Source: Acanthopleura granulata (Eukaryota; Mollusca; Polyplacophora; Chitonida; Chitonidae). From it: a stretch of DNA of 64,000 bases. Within the stretch, counting starts at the first letter, position 1, and the number at the start of each line of letters is the position of its first letter. The notes under the pieces are model-generated. The model was given only the letters and a program-made list of their open reading frames with translations. It ran no database searches and was not told the DNA's origin. Both the position numbers and the translations under genes were made by a program. Of this stretch, positions 47,701 through 58,416 are shown piece by piece. Location of the stretch: contig JABBOT010000013.1 in NCBI GenBank assembly GCA_016165875.1, positions 9,931,478 through 9,995,477 on the forward strand, read 5' to 3'.

Positions 47701-50700
47701 CGTCCTTCCCCTCGGGCACACAGCTCAACTACGAGTGTGAGTTCGGGTTCTACAAGGACGGCTACGAGAAGGCCATGTGTAGCGGGGACGGGGAGTGGAT
47801 CGGACCCAGGCTTACCTGTTCAGGTAAAGTGTACCAGGTGTTTTTCTTATCTCCTGATTTTGCCCTATTCTATAGATACCGATATCAGTGTCAGAATGGA
47901 GGGAGAGGTAACCTGTATGGAATGTAGCTGTTTTCGTCATATCCAGGCGAAATGGCTGCTCTTCTATCATCTTTCAAAGCTCCTTCAGTCCAAAACTCGT
48001 TCGCAAAATAACATAGCTCACTAAATGTTTGGAAGCATAAAAGCGTTATACTGCAGCGCCTATCGCCTTCACTGCAGACTTATAATCGTCATTCTGCAAC
48101 GAATCTATTCTCGTTTAGGAAACCTCTTTCTCATGTGCAAGGCCATCCAGCTGTTGGGCTCGGTTCTAAGGAATTCTGAGAGGATATTTTGAGCGCCAGA
48201 CATGCATGGTAAATATGAAAATATCTCGAAAGTTAAGCAAATCATTTTAACAAAGTTGCCATTGATGATATAATTTACCTTTGTAGCGCGAAGCTGTGGT
48301 TACCCGGGTGATATTCTGAACGGTTGGAAGGAAGGTTACAAATTCACCTACCCTAGCCGTGTGACATATCACTGTAACGAGGGCTACGAGCTGATTGGAC
48401 GGCCGCATAGGGTCTGCTCAGCCAATGGGGAATGGTCTGGGGCCGTGCCAGTCTGCCAAGGTAAGCCTGACAGAAAATGAAATAAGAGGATGTAGACATA
48501 AACAACAGGGCATCGTTTTCTGCAAAATGGCGGCACCGGTCCAAAGACGGCTTTACAACAGTTTTGTTGTACGCCAATACTACGTTACTAATTTGCCCAC
48601 AAAGCGTCATCGCATAGGAACGAATGAACGATAGACAAGTTAACTTGAGTCCATATTACTGTAGGCCAGAAAAGGCCAAGCGTATGAGCATGGTTGTACT
48701 GTAAAGATTGACTGCCAACAGTTTTTTGTTTACTGGTAACAACTGATGTCATTGTACAACGTAACTGTTTTATGGACTTTGAATGCATCGGGACAGACTC
48801 ATATCGTTAGCCGCCTGTCTCGCCATGGCTGGAATGAAACCATTATTAGACAGATAGAACAGCAATTAGAAGGTCAAAAGATAGGAAAAATGTCCCCACG
48901 TTGGTATGATATACCTTAGATTTCGGCATATGACGTGACGCATTTTTTTTAGCAATGTCCTTGCAGTCTACAGCCGATTCATACCCTTATATATCATAGT
49001 TTCAAGTCACATGTCTGTGTGAGAAAAGTCAAACTGGTTTGAGGATTATATTGAACAAAAACACATCATGGGATTTTCACTACACTTAGAAAAATTCACT
49101 CACAATATTTTCATAAAATGCTATCTGTTACTATTCCACTTTTCTTCTGTATTCAGCTGTGAAATGTCCGGAAGTTAGCGCCCCTGACTACGGCACGATC
49201 TCACCAATCGGTGCTCAGTTCACATACGGCTCGGAGATCGTGGTCACGTGTGTGGCTGGTTATCGTGTGATTGGCTCAGCAAAACGCAGGTGCCAGGCGG
49301 ACGGAGCTTGGAGCGGCAACGACCCAGTGTGTCAAGGTACGAATATGCAGCATGATTAGGCGGACACAGGTGTTTTACGAACTGAGAACGGAAATTGGCC
49401 GTCACAGTACATAGCGCTAGTTTGGTGAGAGACGTAAGGATAAATTTATGATATAGAAGACGAATATGATTTTCTATTTATTTGTCTACATTTGCTTCTT
49501 CATGTACCTAGTTCTTATAGATTCTCTCATTTATTGTTTTACTTAACGTTTGCATGTTTGATATGGGCAGGCAGATCGAAATAGTGCACTGATTCCCGTG
49601 AAACTCTACAAAGCAATTTAAGCACGGTCACAGTGGTGCACTGGAGCCTGTGGAAGTTTGTCGCCAGTCATTACACTGTTGTGGAAATTTTGGTACGAAA
49701 AATGACATACTTGCTCTCTGTTTATCTTCTCAAAGTTAGGAGCCCTTCAAAACGTTAAAAAGCGCGCAAAAACAATTTAACATACGTTAAATAACTGTCG
49801 TCCGCAAGCCAGTGTTAATCATTGCGTGCAAAATTTCGGCAGCATTTGTTACAGGTCTCCGATTATCAACCTCACTCTTCCTTCCCATTCAGAGATCAAC
49901 TGCGGCAGACCTCCGCCATTGTGGAATGGGTACCTGGATGGTCACAAGACTTCCGTCGGATCGGTCTTCTTCTTCCGGTAGGTCAAGGTCAACTGTTGTC
50001 GCAGGTCAGGAAACCATGAAGCAGGTTCAACTTGCTATCATTGACAAAAATCAGGCCATGCAGTGAACAATTGTCCATATACGCAATAATAATTTATTGG
50101 CTTCTGTGGTAGCACACACTGAAAGAATTTACTACAGGGATGATTGAGATTTTGAGCATACGTTAAATAATCTTGTCCATTCCCATCTAACATAAGTCCA
50201 CCCAACACCACCACCACTCACATGCCGTAAAAGGACCATTTCCACATGCGTGTGACTGCTCTCTAAGGACGATGGTTCTGCTGCTTGCGTTGTAGTTGCA
50301 ACGTACGGACAGTGTTTGACGGACCGTCGTTCTCCACGCAGTGCCAGGAGAATGGGGAATGGTCGTATCCGCTGCCCAAGTGCTGGGGTGAGTTCCGTCC
50401 TCGTCAGTTCTGTCTACTATGTATAATGAGCTACCTCTTCCCGGGCAATGGCGAGTCGGGTCTAATCTGTACTGAACGTTCTTCTCTTGCACTGCCTGAG
50501 TAATACGTTGCTCTTTTGTCCACCAAACGTCATGGTAACGACAGGAATGAACAACAGAATTCACAGTTTGGGCTGGAATTCCCATTAAACCGCTTGACTC
50601 AAAACACCTTAACGATCGGAGATCGGCTAAAACGCTTGAGTATGTCGTTAAACAATTCTGAAGTTTTTGAATGTTATGTGTTTTTGTCAAATCTCCGCAT

Positions 50701-52590
50701 ACGTGAAAAAACTACACTGGAATTAAAATAATCACCTTCATCTTGTCCTATTATTGATGTTTCTCCCCACCCCTCAACCTGTCCAGGTCAGTGTCAGGTT
50801 CCAGCCATCGCTAACGGTACCGTGGTGGAGGGACGCGAGGCAGTCTGGGTGGACCATGGCATAGCCATCCAATTTGAATGTTTGAACGGCCTCGTTCTGA
50901 ACGACACGTCAGTGGTCACGTGCAAAAACGGCACGTGGACAGTAATCCCGCACTGCAAACCAGGTACGTATTTCTATAAGAGTATTTCATCGTTTAGTGC
51001 AGCCTCTTGGCAATGATATTTTCTGTTGGTGGATGCCTGTTTTTATCCAAGCTTAACAAAATTTATAACGCAAACAAAGCGTATTAAGTTGCTATCACTT
51101 TACGAGACATGCAGTAATTTCTTTGTCTGGCGAAATCCCGTACTATCTCCCGTTACTTGACATCCAGCGGATAGTCCGGTAGTGTAACAATAAAAAAATT
51201 TGGAATGCAACAACAAACACATGATAGAAGTGAACTCTAATTGGCTCTCTGTGTCTTGACATGTACGCGAAATGCAATCATTTTTCCAGAATGTGAAAAA
51301 ATCTCACCCACCGAAAGTTAAAATCCAAGCAGACTTCTTTCATGTCATTATTTTGAACATCCGAGTGCCGTTGGTGTATATGTAGCCAAACGGTTCCGCT
51401 AATTAGACATTCCAATGGAAGCCAGGAACTGACGAAGCAATCTGACGAAATTCCACGAGACCAGCAAATACAACGCATTCTCAATACTAATTTATACATA
51501 TATTAATTACTGAGCACGATTCCCTCTTTTATATATTTCTGTACAAATACGACATCTTAACATCTAAAATATGCCAGCACTAAGCATATCAAAGTTGAAA
51601 CCATATATCTGTTCTCATATGCCTACCTTTCTCTTCCGGTCCAGCCCCATGTGTCAGTCCGCCGCCCAAAGTAGCGAACGGACGGCGTGTGTTCTTCGGT
51701 CAGGAGCATGGAGACAGGGCCCGCTACAGCTGCCTGGTGGGTCACACCTTGAGGGGTCGCTTCCTGAGGTGCCACTACGGCAAGTGGGTGGGGCAGAAAC
51801 CACAGTGTGACGAGTGTAAGCTGACATTCACGTACCACATTTATCGGGCGTAATTATTTGTGCATACGTGTATCATTCAAGTGGTTTTCTGTGATATCAT
51901 TCTGTGACTTAGGAAATCCTCGCAAACAAACGGAGACCCTTAGAAGACTTAACATTAGACAAACGTCCTTGATATACTTGGTGATCGTACATGTACTTGG
52001 TGATCATGGCTTGTACTTGATTTGCTTGCTTCTTAGATGGTAATGTTACTGGTTACTTGATTGTCTTTCTTGGTACCGATACTTGGAAATCGCACTGTCA
52101 GTGAAGTGTTGAATGTTTCGGTCAAACGCCAACATACTGTTACTGTGTAGGGCTTTTCTTGTGTCTGTTGCCTTTAGCATGGCATTTACAGTGAGGCATG
52201 CACAATAAATATGTCGGCGGTGGTTACGAGAAGAACATGTGTAAAAACGACTATTGACCCCAAAACAATCAAGCAAATCTTACTGAATTGTCCACATTTT
52301 TGTTTTTCCGTTCAGCCTATTGTCCCTCCCCTGGTGAACTGGACCATGGGAAAATCTACAAGAGAGGTTCCATGGGCAAATTCCCGTTCTACTCCTACAT
52401 TGTTCACATCAAACATGGCGACAAACTAGAGTACGAATGCAAGCGAGGCTACAAGTTGATTGGTCCGAGCGGAGCCACGTGTGTCAACTCAAAATGGAGT
52501 CCGAAGGAAAAGCCCCTCTGTGTCAGGGGACGTCACCCAGTACTGCACAAACCCTGGCTTCACAAGAAGGTCGACCGGAACTTCATTTAA
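38250..52590 (+). CDS. Secreted WAP-like plus ten-sushi (CCP) protein, LEV-9/Hasp-like
   Basis: Complete coding sequence of 13 exons: 38250-38325, 40442-40582, 44171-44365, 45471-45662, 46950-47129, 47641-47823, 48287-48460, 49157-49336, 49893-49977, 50296-50387, 50787-50963, 51645-51815 and 52316-52590. The total is 706 codons plus TAA; nearly every intron is phase 1, as is usual for shuffled extracellular modules. Residues 1-25 (MNNAWWFRFSLAVIVFASLC) form a signal peptide. Residues 26-72 hold eight cysteines (CLKRCATDADC, KCLC, CGRSC) in a WAP-like pattern. Ten CCP modules follow, one per exon, except module 7, which is split between 49893-49977 and 50296-50387. Each shows the four cysteines and the W before the last (for example NGEWSGAVPVC). 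A basic tail ends HKKVDRNFI. WAP followed by CCPs matches C. elegans LEV-9 and Drosophila Hasp, extracellular scaffolds of the synaptic cleft, which as I recall have about eight CCPs. No transmembrane segment, so secreted. Role at synapses is inference; another sushi protein is possible. Confidence 0.85.
38555..38690 (-). mobile_element. tRNA-like SINE head of another family
   Basis: Minus strand: CCGTGGTGACAGTGTTTTCG, GTTGCCGCATATATAATGAG and GTCGCGAGTTCGAATCC resemble tRNA A and B boxes. No acceptor-stem pairing or anticodon arm is clear, so this is a SINE head rather than a tRNA gene. First intron of the WAP/sushi gene. Confidence 0.55.
38737..38883 (-). mobile_element. SINE 3' half with long TTTA tail
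   Basis: (TTTA)n of about 38 bp, then CATTGGTGTTTAACGCCATA, GAATATTTCGCTCATACGAC, GGTGGAAGGAAATCGGACC, CCCACGACCATCCACAGG. Confidence 0.9.
40583..41410. repeat. 38-42-bp minisatellite derived from the WAP exon end
   Basis: It starts at the 5' splice site of exon 40442-40582. The exon end GGCAGAAGCTGTATAAACCC, AA, with donor GTGAGTAGACCCGTGAG, is echoed by GTGCGGGAGAAGCTGTGAAA, ACCCAAGTGAGTAGACTCGT and then by about 13 regular 38-bp units: GACTTTGGGAGAAGCTGTAT, GAACTCGAGTACATCCGT. The first copies (40590-40900) keep AAGTGAGT donors; the later homogenised block replaces them with CGAGTACA. A 327-codon minus-strand frame here is a repeat artefact. Confidence 0.92.
41600..41785 (+). mobile_element. 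Diverged SINE with a TTCGGCGTTAAACA tail
   Basis: GGGGCCTCTGTGGCAATAAG head remnant, then AAATTCTTCAGTTCGGCGTT, AAACATCAGTCAAGTGAATA. The tail is related to but distinct from the dominant family. Confidence 0.65.
42105..42400 (-). mobile_element. SINE-like element, reverse, diverged
   Basis: Tail TTTCGTCGGTATTTAACGCC, GTTCTCAAGAATTCTTCATC, and a tRNA-like head GCCGGATTTGAACCTGTGAT, GTGCGCTGCCGGTCGACCGG at the far end. Confidence 0.6.
42401..43760. promoter_or_regulatory. SINE-free intron segment, possible cis-regulatory DNA (weak)
   Basis: About 1.3 kb of non-repetitive sequence inside the second intron of the WAP/sushi gene, with several homeodomain-type TAAT/ATTA cores (CCCTAATTAATGCAATTTTA, CCAGCTAATTGGAG, CACCAATTAACA). 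Open frames on both strands are short and unrelated to any family I know. The regulatory idea rests only on absence of repeats and on motif density. Confidence 0.25.
43830..44045 (-). mobile_element. SINE-like head remnant (weak)
   Basis: Contains GGGAGCTGGATTCAAACTCA, CGCTCTCAGTGGTCAGGTAC, resembling a reverse tRNA-like head with GATTCAAAC as B-box complement; the rest is diverged. Confidence 0.4.
44388..44592 (-). mobile_element. tRNA-derived SINE with small internal deletion
   Basis: (GATT)n tail, TTGGTGCTTTACACCGTACC, GTGAGGAAACCGGGCAGAGT, GAGAGGAAACCAGTATGAGC, GGACTTTAACTCACGGCGAT. It begins 23 bp after the donor of the exon ending at 44365. Confidence 0.88.
44858..45049 (-). mobile_element. 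tRNA-derived SINE, head truncated
   Basis: Reverse: TTCGATTGGTGTTTTATGCC, AAGAATATTTCACTTATACG, ACGGCGGCCAGCAGGGGAGG, GAGAGGAAACCAGTATGAGC, GGACTTGAACTCACAGCGAC. Confidence 0.9.
46346..46512 (-). mobile_element. SINE, head truncated
   Basis: TTTA-rich tail, GATTGGTGTTTTACGGAGTA, GACGGCCAGCATTATGGTGT, CATCTGCAGGTTGCTGGCGG, ACCTTCCCACGAG. It lies between the second and third sushi exons. Confidence 0.9.
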
Positions 52591-54580
52591 AAAACATCAG
52601 GTTGAAATTTTGGAAAGCTTTATTTAGAGCATCTATAATATCATTATTTAATAGCCACAATTCAATGAAAATAATATAGTTGACTAGTGAAACACAGAAA
52701 CAACAAACCGTTTCGTAAAAATGGTCATTCACTAAAATGGACAATTATGGTATCATACTCCACCATATCTTCGCATGTTGAAAATCGACATGAAAAATAT
52801 TTAATAAAACTTTTAAACGAACAGAACGTTTTTCAAAAGGCATCACAAAGAAGAAAAAATTACAAATCTCAAAAGGAAAAATGGTGTCTTCAAAAGAAAT
52901 ACCACTCAACTGTTTCCCTCACCAGACAGGAATGTATACTTAGGAGTAGGAGAATTCATAAAAATCAAACAGTTGAAAATTGTATGCATAAAAATAGCAA
53001 GGTTTGGATGTTATTAGCAGTTATACCTAGACACTGAAACATGGTAAAATCATTTACAACTAACAAGGCTAATGTCATCTTCACACTGACAAAGCATATA
53101 CATCCAATCCGTTCAGTGGCAGGTGCCCTGACACAGATTTGCTTAAATGCGCGTAAGTACTAACAGCGCTATTTTTTCATCATGCCTTTTGCGTTTTCTC
53201 CACATTATGCAAACGAACTGTTGGTGTTCATTGCCTCTGTAACTCCATTGCCTGCAAAATTGCCAATTTTATAACTGATGGTGGCGTGCTTAGCTTAAGG
53301 CTTCAGTGGAGCAAGTGTGACGTTTAAAGGTACAGTGTACTCAAGTTAAATGTCTTTTGAAACATATCAGTGTTGGCAGCAATATTGTTGCGATGTGTTT
53401 TTATATAGTACAAGTATTTTTACACATTAACGGCCTGTGTGGAGAAAGGGCAAATGAGCAGCCTGTAAAGCCAGAGTTCAAATTCTTGTTGGCAAACGAA
53501 GCAACGTGTTTTCTGTTCACGAATATAGACATTAATATGATCCGCATATTTTTGTAGTTCGTTGTGGCGTAAAAGATTAACTTTCATTAAATGTCAAAGC
53601 CATTCAGTATACATGCAATACATTTCACCATAAATGTTTATCAAAAATCGAACTGTCACAGTTTTCCCTTATGTAATCAAGATATTGACGTTCTGATGTG
53701 TTCGTAGGTAGTTTTAGCGACAATCTCGTGGCTTACTGAAAGCAACAATGTCATAGTGTGATAATTGTGAGCATGATTTCTGGATTTCAGTGTCTAACGT
53801 TTGCCAGTTATTTCTCTTGGATACGTTTCTCCAGTTAAGGAAGATTCGAGCCCAAGCTGTAAAATGTCACGTTATTATCCGTGACCACGGCATATTGGCT
53901 TTTGAGGAAATACGTAACAAATGCACAAGATAAGCTTACAGAAAAATAACGAAGAAGTTAATACCTTAGAAAGCGCAAGTGCCCAACAAGGTTGTGCGAT
54001 TTCCACACTATCTCAGATGTCTCATTTTTAAAAAATCTCCTTCTGTTATTACCTTCGTATCCGCTTACAAATCTGTCATTTTCTCACCTGGGCACATGTT
54101 TTCAGTTTCATTGAAATTTATGGATCCGTTTGTCATATGTGTCTTGTTAAATGACAAAGTAAGGGAAACAATTTATCTTAGTCTTGGTAAAAATGGTCAA
54201 CTCATCTCGGAGACGACTCGCTTTGCTATACGAGAAGTTCCATAATGTCATTTGCTTTATCGACGTTACATATGTTTCAAGTCATTTCGGTCTTTTCGGT
54301 CAGTGTTTGAATTTGAATGTGCATTTATATAACATTTGAACTTAAACGAAAAAACTCTGCCTTTACATCTCTATGCCATCATCTATGCAACTTTTATACT
54401 GCGGCTCATGTACCAAAACGAGGCTTCCATAGTCGTAATTTTCACTGCAATAAAAGACTTTGGCTGAGCATTATTTTGTCTTTACTCTGCGTGCTTTTGT
54501 ACGGGTACTTTCCACTGCATATCCCAATTACAAAGCTGGTACATGGAGGCGACCATGAAGCTGTTCAGAACACATGCGTA
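52591..54580. other. 3' untranslated and gene-free stretch
   Basis: Sequence after the WAP/sushi stop codon, AT-rich, with no further CCP exon and no transposon I recognise. A 116-codon open frame at 52687-53037 is lysine-rich and unlike any family I know. Confidence 0.45.
52803..52808 (+). promoter_or_regulatory. Candidate polyadenylation signal
   Basis: AATAAA about 213 bp after the stop codon of the WAP/sushi gene. AT-rich context makes chance occurrence likely. Confidence 0.3.
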
Positions 54581-54582
54581 TA

Positions 54583-54860
54583 ATTTATTTACTTATTTCA
54601 TGGTCCTTTAAAGCCATATTCGAGGATTTTTCACATATAACAGTACAAAGGCGGTCAGTTTTATTGGTGGAGTCCCCAGTGGTCAGCCATTGATCTTTCG
54701 CCAGGTACTGTCATGGCGAAATTCCCCCTCAGACATACAGATGTGCACGACCTAGTGAAGGACAGCCCTGAGGTCTTCGAAGAGTGCTGTTCGACATGCT
54801 GTCAACAAGTCCCCACAAGAAGTGAGAGCAGGGTTTGAACAAGCGCTTCCTCTTTCCCAT
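54583..54860 (-). mobile_element. Second SINE-like family copy
   Basis: Tail TTATTTACTTATTTCATGGT, CCTTTAAAGCCATATTCGAG, GGCGGTCAGTTTTATTGGTG, then a body and GAGAGCAGGGTTTGAACAAG as tRNA-like head. Same layout as the elements at 18463 and 24214. Confidence 0.6.
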
Positions 54861-55269
54861 TGATTGAAGGCATGAACAGATTAACAAACAGACGAACGAA
54901 ATGTATATGAATCAATTTGATTTCACGAAGGAGTGTTCTTATCAGAAACAAATTGCCGCCTGTGATTAACTTGTCTTCATGGCGCCTTGGCAAACTTTTA
55001 GATTGTATCTCCTGGCGATATTTGTTATAGCGGTATGTCGATTGTCGGACTCTACAATCGCATGTAATAGATCATCACACATTTTCATTCCACTGGTCGA
55101 ATTCGCCGGTCGACACGACAATCTCTCCGTGTGAAAAAGACTTTACTTGATGGCCAGGGTTTTTTAGGAGTGGAGAAAGAAAAAGTTACCATGCAGAGAA
55201 TACCACCACTCTTCGTGGGGCATCTGACAAACCTCCGGACTCACCGGCGCAGCAGAAACACAAAAGTTT

Positions 55270-55400
55270 CATTTATTTGATTATTTATTTAACTGGTGCT
55301 TAATACGCCGCGCACTCAAGAATATTTTACTTATACGACGGCAGGAAATCCACGACCATCCACAGATTGCTTGTGGACCTTCCCACGAACAACTGGAGCC
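55270..55400 (-). mobile_element. SINE, internally deleted
   Basis: TTTATTTGATTATTTATTTA, CTGGTGCTTAATACGCCGCG, GAATATTTTACTTATACGAC, then directly CCACGACCATCCACAGATTG; the CCAGCATTATGG to GCCCGGG part is missing. Confidence 0.85.
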
Positions 55401-55428
55401 AACACGATCTGATCTTAAATTGGTGAGG

Positions 55429-55683
55429 GAGCCCTTCGTGGCCGAGGGCGTTAGCGGCGATATGATCCCGTGCCTCTCACCAATGTGACCGCTGTGAGCC
55501 CATGTCCAGCTCATGCTAGCTTCCTATCCCGCCGTACCTGGCAAGGTTCGCCAGCAACCTGCAGATGGTCGTGGGTTTCCCCCGGGCTCTGCCCGATTTC
55601 CTCCCACCACAATGCTGTCCGGCGTCGTATAAGTGAAATATTCTTGAGTAAGCCGTAAAACACCAATCAAATAAATACATAAG
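55429..55683 (+). mobile_element. Full-length SINE with 13-bp target-site duplication
   Basis: Forward: GAGCCCTTCGTGGCCGAGGG head, TGTGAGCCCATGTCCAGCTC, body, GTCGTATAAGTGAAATATTC, GCCGTAAAACACCAATCAAA. Flanked by TAAATTGGTGAGG at 55416-55428 and 55684-55696. Confidence 0.95.
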
Positions 55684-55699
55684 TAAATTGGTGAGGTTC

Positions 55700-58416
55700 T
55701 CCTGATTCATTGGGCTGTATCCGTATGCTAATCTCTAGGTTATGCATGTCCCTCGGTAAAGGTCGCTAAGAACCGATCTGGTAGCGAAGTTGAAACTAGA
55801 TCTATTCTCAGCTTCAGACCGAAGCCACGTTTACACAAGGCGATTGAGAACACGTCTACTCTAAAAGGTGTTTCCTAAACCGCGCGCAAACAATACGACT
55901 TGTCAAATTCTCTTATTTTTTCATGATCGTGTAAAAGATTGGTGGCATTTAAAAAATTCGATTGGTCGAATTCGATCGGTAGACTGAACAGGTCGTACCG
56001 TGTGAACATGGGGGCTATGCACACACAAGACGATTATAAACAGCAGATTTGTGTACAGTTGTATTGAAAACATTTATTAAACAAACAAACAAACAAGATT
56101 GTATTAATAAACCGCTTGATTAACACACCATTAGTGATTATTTTGTTAAAACGTTGAATCGGTACCGTTTCCGAGACGCTAACGTGTGACGAACAAATTC
56201 ACTGAATATGCTGACCAAAGCATTTTGATTTGGTTTGCAGAAGTCCCTATAGGTCAAAATTTCTCACATGAGAAATTTCTGTTCACATGAACAGGCAGCA
56301 TATATGTAGACTGTGCCGTCTCTGGAAACCTCAGTAAATCCAAAGCACTGTTTGCCGGAACCACAACAGGTTTGATAAAATCTGAGTTTAACGAACGTAA
56401 TGCTAGTTTAAATTCGTGCATGTATGACACGGACACTTTCAAAACCGTGATCTTTTTAACCAAGTTTATAGTTTCATTAAAAAATATACATGCTTTACAA
56501 GAACGATAGGTTAGGAGGCTTCATCAGACTATATATATATATATATATATATATACGACAAATATTGGAGGTACATCCATCCATTAAGAAAGGTGGCCAT
56601 CCACAGCCGGAAATCTTATTTCTGCTATATTTATACCGATTTGATCTCTAATCGCCCGCAGCACGCTACATATTCCATGCTAGAGATTAGCCACTAATCA
56701 CAGTAAGCCATCGATCGAACACCTATACAGTAATAGTGAATTTTTCAAGAATTATTCTCAAGTTTTCACATAGACCCAGTAACAGGTTTTACATTTTAAC
56801 TAATAAATCATAACCGACGGAAGGGCAGTGAGAAGTACCGCACTTTGATGTCAAGTAAGTAGGAGACATTTTTCTTAAGCGTATGATTTTACGACTTATA
56901 ATGCACGAGAATATATAATATAGCGGATGTACATTCAACCTCTCAGAGTATTACAGATGAGAATTCCTGGTGCACGAATGGAATATAACCAAATGTACAT
57001 CTAAGCTCTTTGGTGCATTCTAAACCACTCAGAGATATGTCTTACGTCAAAAGAGTAGCCCCCCCCCCCTTGACGAAAAATTGACATGCAGAATACAGTT
57101 ACGATTGTGGAGATGTATAAGTTAGAAGTGAAAGTTATGGGAAAGTGAATAGTAATTGTCAATTATCAAAAAACTAGGGGAGATTAAAAAACGAGACGAT
57201 GTCTAACGATTATGAAAAGTGGAGTTCCTTAGTTAGACCGGCGTGACCAAACCTCCACGTCAAGGACTCAACGCAGCAGACATTTTGTCAGTGGGTTTGT
57301 CGTTTCAAGCGGTTCGGCCTGACACAGAAAACCAGAAACAGCCCATTTACATTTATGGGAAATGTGCATGCGCGGCAGCTTATGGCGTCATATCGGCCAT
57401 TTTGTCGTGCGTAATTCAATCGCTTAATTAAATTTAAATAAGCATTCACACTATACATGTGCTGTATATGCGGACAAAAAGTTAGACAGGCTGATGGAAC
57501 AATCCGATATATATGCATGACAAAACATGAAGGAAACAACACAATAAAAAACAAAAAGGCCTACATGGTGACATTTACACGCAGCACATACATCAATATA
57601 AATATACCAGTAATCCAAAATATTCCTAATAAATCTTAACATGATGATGGTCAAACATCAACGTCCATGTTTCAAAATGGTCAAAAGTTTACAGATGCCA
57701 TACTTTGAAGTTTTCCAAGTTCCCACGGCTTAAGTACCATAAATCGTATCTAACTAAAGTACTCTGAGCATAGTCGAAATTAAAATGAAAATCTCAACTG
57801 CATGATGTAGAACGTGAGATTACAAAAAGACAAATTGGTTTTCGAAGAATTGTTTTTTGCGTGTCTATAGATGCTGTTAAGATATAATAGCATTCACCAA
57901 GTACCATGAAAAGTTTTACAAGCCTTTTCTTGAAACATAATCGACCGCTATGTATAACAGCTAGAACCTGTGCGCATAAAAACGGCGTCATTTAACAAAC
58001 ACTTTACTTTCCAATACCAATCACGACCACAGGGTAACCTTTGAAAGATAAAAAAAACCATGCTTATCTTACCTCTTTAAAATTGCATGATTGTTTACGG
58101 TTGTTTCTTCTGAGAAGGAAACATGTTTATGAATGATCTATTCTGAGAATTGCACACTATAATACAACATCCGTTGTGGTGCAGTTTCAGAATTAAGAAG
58201 ACCAAAATCAGTGCTATCTGAAACAAGTATTATGAGTCTCATATGTCTCATATAAACGCAACTTTTATCAGAGAACGAAGGAGTTTGCCTATCTCCTTGC
58301 TCTTTCACGCACGACAAACTCTGTTCGCATGCTGCACTTTGGTGTAATGATGATTTCCAATGGAAACCGTTGCTGTGGACAATCGGCTGTGTCGGGGTCA
58401 TGTCGACAGCACTCGT
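55700..58416. other. Gene-free stretch
   Basis: No exon recognised; includes a TA microsatellite near 56531-56555. The part nearest 58416 is 3' flank of the minus-strand tetraspanin gene. Open frames such as 57243-57431 have no recognisable product. Confidence 0.45.

Noticed and set aside
49812..50066. Plus-strand frames across the seventh sushi module
   Set aside because: They are in the wrong frame; the correct reading is 49893-49977 joined to 50296-50387 with matching phase.
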